A DNA stretch of 6,877 bases from Elusimicrobiota bacterium (lineage in GTDB: Bacteria > Elusimicrobiota > Elusimicrobia > UBA1565 > UBA9628): contig JACQBB010000281.1 of NCBI GenBank assembly GCA_016194625.1, forward strand, positions 1-6,877, read 5' to 3'. Below, in pieces: positions 1-5,131 of the stretch (its first letter is position 1; each line of letters opens with the position of its first letter). Made by a program: the position numbers and the translations under genes. The notes beneath the pieces were generated by a model. It saw nothing but the letters and a program-made list of their open reading frames with translations. It was not told the origin of the DNA and did no database searches.

Positions 1-2
1 AG

Positions 3-1703
3 GTCTGGCCACTCCCGATCGCGCGCACCGAGCAGGTGTCGCCGCGCGAGGCGGTGCCGGCGGGCGGCGTCGCGTCGATCTCGCTGCAGTTCCACGTCCC
101 GGACACGATGTTCGGCCGGCGGCTGTACCGCGTCTTCCTGGTCAAGGACTCCAAGACCCTGCTCGAGTCGGATTATCGCGGCTTCCAGGTCGTCGAGAAG
201 CCGATCCCGCCGCCGCCCGAGGTGGTCGCCTATCACATGGAGGGCAACATCACCGTGTCGCTGAAGGACACGAGCCGCGCCCGCTGGCGGGACGCCAACG
301 GCGCGACCACCTTCAACACGGTCGGCAAGGTCGGGGCGTCGTCCTATCTGATCAACCTGTACATCCTGCACCGCACCGGGAACGCCTTCGACCCGTCGGT
401 GATCACCGCGAACTACTACGCCCCGTGGGGCACGATCTACGCCGGCGACATCCAGCCGGCGCTGGGGCCCCTCGCCGTCTCCGGCCAAGGCATGCGCGGC
501 GCGATGCTCGAGCAGCGCAAGGGGATGCTCGACTGGGACGTGCTCGGCGGCCAGGTCGTCGGCTCGCAGGCCGGGACGGCGACGACGAACGGCCGCTTCG
601 CGCGCTCGATCTACGCGGGCAAGCTCGGCGTGGCGCCGGGCGCGGGCTTCAGGGCGAACGTCAACTACTTCACCAGCTCCGACGAGACGGGCTCCCTCAG
701 CTCGGATCCGAAGTCGAGCAACTTCCGGGGCCCCAGCCTGGTCGCGCAGAAGAACTCCGGCTACGGGCTGGACGCGTCGTACGAGCCGGTCGCCAAGCTC
801 AAGTTCGTCGGCGCCTACCAGGCGAACACGTACTTCGCCGACATCGCCGGCCCCGCGGCGAAGGACAAGGCGATGCGCGGGGAGTTCTCCTGGGAGCGCA
901 AGGTCTTCAAGCTGCGCGCGTACCTGCAGCGCGCCGGCGCGAAGTTCGTCGCGTTCGGGAACCCGGGCGTCGTCGGCGACCGCGTGACGACCGACGTCGC
1001 GCTCTCGCTCTATCCGGTCCGGTGGTACTCGCTCAGCCTCAACGGCAACCAGTACAAGGACAACCTGGCCAACGACCCGAGCCGCACCACGACGACCCAG
1101 CGCGTGATCAACGTCGGCAACGCGTTCCAGTTCCCGACGGCGACGACGCTCAACCTGTCGGTGTCCCTGAACGCCGCGAAGGGGCAGCCGAGCACCGCGC
1201 TCGACAACCAGACGACGACGATCGGTCTCGGCGTCGGCCAGGGCATCCGCAAGCACAGCGTCACGCTGAACGTCCAGTCGAGCCAGTTCCGCGACAAGAA
1301 CAAGTTCGCCCACGACCTGGACACGCTGACCGTCGGCCTGTCGTCCAGCTGGCGCCTGCCGCGGGCGTGGAGCCTCACCTTCGGCGTGACCCAGTCGGGC
1401 ACCAAGGACAAGATCGACGGCTCCAAGCGCACCAGCCTGTCGGTCTCCCCGGGCCTGACCGTCCCGCTGTCTTCGAAGTGGTCGAGCCAGTACTGGGGCA
1501 CCTACACGGCGACCAAGAACACCTCGACCACGCTCCCGGCCGACAACTCGCTGCTCTCCGCGAACGCCGAGTACACCTACGCCCAGAGCAAGCAGGTCAA
1601 CCTGACCTGGGGCGTCGGCGCGAACAGCAACAAGGACAAGATCAACCCGGCCAACAAGTACAACGAGGTCACCGCGTCTTTCCGCTACTCGTACACCTTC
1701 TGA
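3..1703 (+). CDS. Outer-membrane beta-barrel protein with N-terminal Ig-like domain (5' partial)
   Basis: The frame is open to the left edge (VWPLPIARTEQ precedes the GTG at 36). That GTG is not followed by a signal peptide and lies inside a beta-rich domain, so the true start and export signal are outside the window. Numbering from the GTG, residues about 5-55 (VASISLQFHVPD, RLYRVFLVKD, YRGFQVVEK) look like a beta-sandwich domain. A proline linker (KPIPPPPE) follows, then about 480 residues of alternating polar and hydrophobic strands with Gly, Asn, Ser, Thr and Lys-rich turns such as TKDKIDGSK and NKDKINPANK. The chain ends FRYSYTF, with the terminal aromatic expected of barrels inserted by the BAM complex. 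A segment near residues 133-158 (YAGDIQP, then MRGAMLE) is distinctive, but I cannot name its family. Role unknown: porin, adhesin or surface anchor are all possible. It is co-directional with the receiver gene 33 bp downstream. Confidence 0.8.
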   Translation, partial: VWPLPIARTEQVSPREAVPAGGVASISLQFHVPDTMFGRRLYRVFLVKDSKTLLESDYRGFQVVEKPIPPPPEVVAYHMEGNITVSLKDTSRARWRDANGATTFNTVGKVGASSYLINLYILHRTGNAFDPSVITANYYAPWGTIYAGDIQPALGPLAVSGQGMRGAMLEQRKGMLDWDVLGGQVVGSQAGTATTNGRFARSIYAGKLGVAPGAGFRANVNYFTSSDETGSLSSDPKSSNFRGPSLVAQKNSGYGLDASYEPVAKLKFVGAYQANTYFADIAGPAAKDKAMRGEFSWERKVFKLRAYLQRAGAKFVAFGNPGVVGDRVTTDVALSLYPVRWYSLSLNGNQYKDNLANDPSRTTTTQRVINVGNAFQFPTATTLNLSVSLNAAKGQPSTALDNQTTTIGLGVGQGIRKHSVTLNVQSSQFRDKNKFAHDLDTLTVGLSSSWRLPRAWSLTFGVTQSGTKDKIDGSKRTSLSVSPGLTVPLSSKWSSQYWGTYTATKNTSTTLPADNSLLSANAEYTYAQSKQVNLTWGVGANSNKDKINPANKYNEVTASFRYSYTF

Positions 1704-1720
1704 GTCGCGGGCCGGAAAGT

Positions 1721-1729
1721 TGCTAGAAT
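1721..1729 (+). promoter_or_regulatory. Extended -10 promoter of the receiver gene
   Basis: TGCTAGAAT matches the extended -10 consensus TGnTATAAT with one mismatch. No convincing -35 box lies 16-18 bp upstream, as is common for extended -10 promoters. The hexamer ends 7 bp before the ATG at 1737, so transcription would begin at or next to the start codon. No Shine-Dalgarno sequence sits at the usual distance. This suggests a leaderless mRNA independent of the beta-barrel gene. Confidence 0.5.
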
Positions 1730-1736
1730 CGCCCGC

Positions 1737-2153
1737 ATGGCGCGCATCTTGGTCGTCGACGACGAGGAGACGGTCCGCGAGCTGGTGCGGATGGTGCTGG
1801 AGAACGCGGGTCACTCGGTCGACGCCGCGGCCGGCGGACGCGAGGCGCTGGCGCTGCTGCGCAAGCGCTCTTACGCGGTCGCGGTCGTAGACCGCACGAT
1901 GCCGCTGATGACGGGCATCGAGCTGATCCGGGAGATGCGCGCCGACGCGGCCATGGCCGGCGTGAAGGTCATCATGTGCACGGCCGCGGGGATGGTCAGC
2001 GACGTCGACGAGGCCTTGTCGGCCGGCGCCGCCGACTACGTGGTCAAGCCGCTCGACATGCAGGCGCTGGCCGCGAAGGTCGCCAAGCACGCGGCCGGGG
2101 CGCCGTCCGGCGGCTCAGGGCTTCTCGACCGCGTCCGCCGCCTTCTTCCCTGA
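1737..2153 (+). CDS. CheY-like single-domain response regulator
   Basis: 138 aa, close to the usual size of a lone receiver domain. The receiver signature is complete: acidic pair D8/D9 (ILVVDDEE), phospho-acceptor D52 (AVVDRTMP), switch Thr T82 (VIMCTAAG) and K104-P105 (YVVKPLD), with Y101 at the aromatic switch position. No DNA-binding or enzymatic output domain follows. The last about 18 residues form a Gly/Ser/Pro linker and a short basic amphipathic tail (LLDRVRRLLP) not typical of CheY. A partner histidine kinase would phosphorylate D52; none is visible here. The 3' end overlaps the convergent TPR gene by 39 bp. Its position beside a MotA/MotB/FliG-type operon makes motor control attractive, but the visible rotor lacks FliM, the usual CheY target, so the link is only contextual. 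Confidence 0.93.
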   Translation: MARILVVDDEETVRELVRMVLENAGHSVDAAAGGREALALLRKRSYAVAVVDRTMPLMTGIELIREMRADAAMAGVKVIMCTAAGMVSDVDEALSAGAADYVVKPLDMQALAAKVAKHAAGAPSGGSGLLDRVRRLLP

Positions 2154-3026
2154 CGCGCCCCGCGGCGCCGCGTCCGCCCCGCCCACCTTCGCCAGGAACT
2201 TCCGCAGCGTCTTGTCGTCGGGCTGCAGGCGCAGCGCCTTCAGCCACGCGTCGCGGGCTCGTTTCTTCTCGCCCAGCGAGTAGTACGCCGAGCCCAGGCG
2301 CTTGAGCGCCAGGACGTCGTCGGGCTCCAGCGTCAGGACCTCGTCGAGCGTCGCGACGGCGCGGTAGTACTTGCCGTCGTAGATCTGGTGGACGGCGACC
2401 ATCTGCAGGTAGGGCACCAGCTTCATGCCCGGCGTCACCGTGTCCTCGGCGAGGTCCGGCTTCTCGTCCAGGACGAGGTCGAGGAACGGCTTGAAGCGGG
2501 CGTCCGTGCCGTCGAGCTCGATCGCGTAGCGCAGCGCGTCGTAGGCGAGCCTCAGGTCCTGCGGGAACACGAGGTAGCCCTTCAACCCCAACACCGCCGC
2601 GCGCGTGGCCTTGTCCTTTCCCGGGAGGGCCTTGGCGATCTTCTCGACGTCCTCCAGGCGGCTCTGCAGCGCGTCGATCTGGGGATGGCCGGGGTCCTGG
2701 TCGATCAGGGTCTGGATCTCCAGGCGCGCGTCCTCGTAGCGGCCTTCGGCGATCAGCTGGAAGGAGTGCTTGCGGCGCTTCTCGGTCAGGACCTCGATGC
2801 GGCGGCGGGCCTGCAGGATCATCGACTGCGCGGACTTCTGGGACGCGTCCGCCTTCAGGACCTCGTTCCATTTGCCGATCGCGCGGCGCAGGTCGCCCTT
2901 CGCGTAGTAGTCGAGCGCTTCCTGGTAATAGGTCTGGACCGGCGCCGGGTCCTTGGCCGCCTCGCCCTCCGCCGCGGGAGCGGGGAGCGCCGCGCCGGTC
3001 AGGAGCGCCGCCAGCAGGAGCCTCAC
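2115..3026 (-). CDS. Periplasmic tetratricopeptide-repeat (TPR) protein
   Basis: 303 aa from a GTG that overlaps the previous stop as GTGA, preceded by a weak GAGGA about 9 nt upstream. The reading frame is open further upstream, but that part is a shadow of the motB paralogue. Residues 2-19 (RLLLAALLTGAALPAPAA) form a Sec signal peptide with likely cleavage near APA or PAA; there is no lipobox. Helical repeats follow: a TPR at about 30-63 (YYQEALDYYAKGDLRRAI), a second helical pair at about 87-125, a middle helical region 140-215, and two clearer TPRs at about 217-280 (YRAVATLDEVLTLEPDD, then AYYSLGEKKRARDAWLKAL). The tail from about 283 is Ala/Lys-rich. TPRs bind protein partners, so a periplasmic scaffold for the stator B subunits or for an envelope load is plausible. 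No specific family is recognised. Confidence 0.85.
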   Translation of the reverse strand: MRLLLAALLTGAALPAPAAEGEAAKDPAPVQTYYQEALDYYAKGDLRRAIGKWNEVLKADASQKSAQSMILQARRRIEVLTEKRRKHSFQLIAEGRYEDARLEIQTLIDQDPGHPQIDALQSRLEDVEKIAKALPGKDKATRAAVLGLKGYLVFPQDLRLAYDALRYAIELDGTDARFKPFLDLVLDEKPDLAEDTVTPGMKLVPYLQMVAVHQIYDGKYYRAVATLDEVLTLEPDDVLALKRLGSAYYSLGEKKRARDAWLKALRLQPDDKTLRKFLAKVGGADAAPRGASGKKAADAVEKP

Positions 3027-3676
3027 GGCGCGGCGTCCTCGGCGCGAGAGGCCCGCACCAGGCTGATCTCGATGCGGCGGTTGCGCGCGCGGCCCTCCGG
3101 CGTCGCGTTCGAGGCGACCGGGCGGTGCTCGCCGTAGCCGCGCGCGGTGAAGCGCTCCGGCGCCAGGCCCTGCGCGACGAGGAACTCGATCACGGAGAAC
3201 GAGCGGCCGGCGGCGAGCTCCCAGTTGCTGCGGAAGCGTCCGCCCGCGATGCGGACGTCGTCGGTGTGCCCCTCGACGAGCACCGGGGCGGGGCTGCGCG
3301 CCAGCAGGCGCGCGACCGGCGTCAGCACGGCGGCCGCGCGGGGGTCGAGCTTCACCGAGCCTTCGGAGAAGAGCACCGGCGCGGGCAGCGTCAGGCGCAC
3401 GTAGCGCGAGTCCACCTGCACGCCGAAATCCTTCAAGGCCAGGCCGTCGAGCTCCTTGCGCATCTCCACGGCGAGCTGGGCCTCGTCGACCTTGGCCTGC
3501 GCCGCGCGGGAGTGCTTGTTCGCGGAGACCTCGGCCTCGATCTTCGCCAGCGTGCGCTCGTACTCCGGCGTGCGGTTGGCGTACGAGTAGGCGAACAGCG
3601 ACATGAACAGGAGCACCAGCGTGGACATCAGGTCCGCGTACGGGACCATCCACAGCTGGGTCAAGTCCTCGTTCAT
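3023..3676 (-). CDS. motB: MotB-type stator subunit, second paralogue (OmpA domain)
   Basis: 217 aa, ATG overlapping the preceding stop as ATGA, with a weak GAGGG about 9 nt upstream. After a short cytoplasmic N-terminus comes one membrane helix (about 9-30, LWMVPYADLMSTLVLLFMSL) whose D15 matches the ion-binding Asp of MotB (D32 in E. coli). A charged, probably coiled linker (about 38-80) leads to a periplasmic OmpA/MotB C-terminal domain (about 95-208): VEGHTDD (134-140), SNWEL (150-154), R158, RGYGEHRPVA and the terminal NRRIEI. These are the features used to bind peptidoglycan. It is shorter than E. coli MotB (308 aa) but usual for compact PomB/MotB relatives. It is a diverged tandem copy of the gene just upstream; the OmpA parts are close while helix and linker differ. 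It would anchor a stator to the cell wall, as homodimer or partner of the other B subunit. Confidence 0.9.
   Translation of the reverse strand: MNEDLTQLWMVPYADLMSTLVLLFMSLFAYSYANRTPEYERTLAKIEAEVSANKHSRAAQAKVDEAQLAVEMRKELDGLALKDFGVQVDSRYVRLTLPAPVLFSEGSVKLDPRAAAVLTPVARLLARSPAPVLVEGHTDDVRIAGGRFRSNWELAAGRSFSVIEFLVAQGLAPERFTARGYGEHRPVASNATPEGRARNRRIEISLVRASRAEDAAP
3113..3140 (-). repeat. 28-bp identical segment shared by the two motB paralogues
   Basis: The same 28 bases occur at 3113-3140 and 3754-3781, 641 bp apart in direct orientation. Both encode the GYGEHRPVA part of the OmpA domain, and flanking similarity extends over the NRR-encoding end. It reflects tandem gene duplication, with either strong selection or gene conversion keeping this stretch identical, and not a mobile repeat. 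Confidence 0.8.
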
Positions 3677-4338
3677 CGGTCGTCGCCCTCGGCGCGCAGG
3701 ATCAGGACCTCGACGCGCCGGTTGCGCGCGCGCCCCTCGTCGGTCGCGTTGTCGGCGACCGGGCGGTGCTCGCCGTAGCCGGAGGCGACCAGGCGCCCGG
3801 CCGGCACGCCCTCGGCGGCGAGGCGCTCGATCACGGACCCCGCGCGGCCGACCGACAGCTCCCAGTTGCTCTTGTAGGCGAGGCCGGTCACCGGCCGGTC
3901 GTCGGTGTGCCCTTCGACGACGACGGGGTCTTCGGGCAGCTCCTTGAGCACGCGCGAGAGCTTGGCCAGCGGCTCCGCGGCCCCGGGCGCCAGCGCGGAC
4001 TCGCCGAAACCGAACATCAGGTCGTCGCGCAGGCGCACGCGGATCGCGCGCTCGTCGACGACGGTGTCGGCGAACAGCGCCTTGAGCTCGGCCGCGGCCT
4101 GGGTCTCGCGGACCTCGCGGACGGCGGCGGCGTCGGGCTTCGGGGGGGCGATCACGTCCTTGGCGTCGAAGGTGCGGGCCATCGCCTCGCGCGCCAGCGG
4201 CCCCTGCAGGCTCAGCGCGAACATCACCAGGAAGAACAGCATCAGGTTCGTCATCATGTCCGCCAGCACGATCAGCCACAGCGGATGGTCCTCGTGGCCG
4301 CCGCCGGGGGCGTGCAGGCGGTGGAGGAACGGGATCAT
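3673..4338 (-). CDS. motB: MotB-type stator subunit, first paralogue (OmpA domain)
   Basis: 221 aa from an ATG that overlaps the motA stop as ATGA. No Shine-Dalgarno sequence is evident, so translation is probably coupled to motA. A His/Gly-rich cytoplasmic N-terminus (1-19) precedes the membrane helix (about 20-43, WLIVLADMMTNLMLFFLVMF), with D27 at the ion-binding Asp position. Residues 45-95 form a linker that in MotB proteins carries the plug. The OmpA-like peptidoglycan-binding domain (about 98-215) has VEGHTDD (141-147), SNWEL (157-161), R165, SGYGEHRPVA and NRRVEV. With MotA it should form the usual 5:2 ion-driven stator complex in the inner membrane. The frame stays open far upstream on the minus strand, but that extension is an out-of-frame reading of motA and the fusion gene. 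A G7 run at 4142-4148 within the gene is intact. Confidence 0.92.
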   Translation of the reverse strand: MIPFLHRLHAPGGGHEDHPLWLIVLADMMTNLMLFFLVMFALSLQGPLAREAMARTFDAKDVIAPPKPDAAAVREVRETQAAAELKALFADTVVDERAIRVRLRDDLMFGFGESALAPGAAEPLAKLSRVLKELPEDPVVVEGHTDDRPVTGLAYKSNWELSVGRAGSVIERLAAEGVPAGRLVASGYGEHRPVADNATDEGRARNRRVEVLILRAEGDDR

Positions 4339-5120
4339 GCGGCGACGCGGTAGCCTTTCGCCCCGCTCTGGCGGAGGTGGTAGGCGAGGTAGCCCTCGAG
4401 TTTCTTGGAGATCAGCCACGGCACCTCGCCGGAGGCCAGGCACAGCACGCCCTTGGCGATGAGCTCGCGGTTGATCATCTCCTCCTCGGAGTAGAAGTTG
4501 AGCTTGGCCGCGATCGGCAGGAACAGGAAGTTCGCCGAGAAGATCCCGTAGAACGACGCCGTCATCGCGACCGCCATCGAGGCGCCCATCATCGTCGGAT
4601 TGGTGATGTTGCGCAGCACCTGCACGACGCCGATCAGAGTGCCCAGCAGGCCGAAGATCGGGGCGTAGGAGCCCGCCGAGCGGAACACCGCGCTGATCTG
4701 CATGTGGCGGTGGCGGGTGGTCAGGATGTCGCGCTCGAAGCGGTCGCGCATGATCTCGGGCTCGAGGCCGTCGACCATCATCTGCAGGCCGTCGGCCATG
4801 AACGGGTGCGGGACCGAGCGCAGCGACGCGGCCAGGGACTCGTTGCCTTCGCGTCGCACCTTCTCGGCCAGGTCGACGAAGGTCTTGATCAGCAGCTCCG
4901 GCGACGGGCGCCGCGGAGGGAACAGCATCATCTTCGCCGCGTTCGGCACGTGGCGCAGGACCGACCACGGGTAGCTGATGAGCACCGAGCCGAGCGTGCC
5001 GCCGAAGATCAGGATGAACGCCTCCGGGTTCAGCAGGAAGCGCGTCATGTTGCCGGTGCTGAGGATGAAGAAGACGACGCCGAAGCCCGTCAGGCCGCCG
5101 ACGATGGTCATCAGGTCCAT
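4335..5120 (-). CDS. motA: MotA/PomA-type flagellar-motor stator protein
   Basis: 261 aa, the length of PomA/MotP-type stators. Four membrane helices are visible at about 4-21 (MTIVGGLTGFGVVFFIL), 34-50 (AFILIFGGTLGSVLIS), 150-172 and 185-205. The large cytoplasmic loop (about 52-148) contains EKVRREGNESL (86-96), the charged region that touches FliG. P154 (SYAPIFGLLGTLIG) and P202 (FLPIAAKL) match the two conserved prolines of the ion path (P173 and P222 in E. coli MotA). T161 aligns with PomA T158, a residue tied to Na+ motors. Five copies would surround two B subunits and push on the FliG part of the upstream gene product. It lacks the long C-terminal tail of Zorya ZorA. It lies between the rotor gene and the two motB genes, which supports a dedicated rotor-stator set. 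Confidence 0.96.
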   Translation of the reverse strand: MDLMTIVGGLTGFGVVFFILSTGNMTRFLLNPEAFILIFGGTLGSVLISYPWSVLRHVPNAAKMMLFPPRRPSPELLIKTFVDLAEKVRREGNESLAASLRSVPHPFMADGLQMMVDGLEPEIMRDRFERDILTTRHRHMQISAVFRSAGSYAPIFGLLGTLIGVVQVLRNITNPTMMGASMAVAMTASFYGIFSANFLFLPIAAKLNFYSEEEMINRELIAKGVLCLASGEVPWLISKKLEGYLAYHLRQSGAKGYRVAA

Positions 5121-5125
5121 GCGGG

Positions 5126-5131
5126 CTCCTT
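5126..5131 (-). promoter_or_regulatory. Strong Shine-Dalgarno site of motA
   Basis: On the minus strand AAGGAG lies 5 nt before the motA ATG (5120) and overlaps the TAA stop (5132-5130) of the fusion gene. It is the clearest ribosome binding site in the operon and may let motA be translated more than its neighbours, as expected if several MotA copies are needed per rotor or B subunit. Confidence 0.75.

Noticed and set aside
36..38. GTG as the true start of the barrel gene.
   Set aside because: The frame is open upstream, no signal peptide follows the GTG, and the sequence there is already inside a beta-sandwich domain.
425..1726. A 433-codon plus-strand frame inside the barrel gene.
   Set aside because: Arg/Gln/Pro-rich shadow of the real barrel frame, with no domain signature.
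2100..2180. A Rho-independent terminator between the convergent genes, including the palindrome CGCGGCGCCGCG at 2161-2172.
   Set aside because: The palindrome lies inside the TPR coding region and has no T-run on either strand; G/C-rich palindromes are expected by chance at this composition.
3023..5120. A Zorya defence system (ZorA/ZorB) or a TolQR/ExbBD energiser.
   Set aside because: MotA is 261 aa without the long ZorA tail, and no ZorC, ZorD or ZorE gene follows. The B proteins carry OmpA domains with full MotB motifs, and four MotA helices with PomA-like motifs are present.
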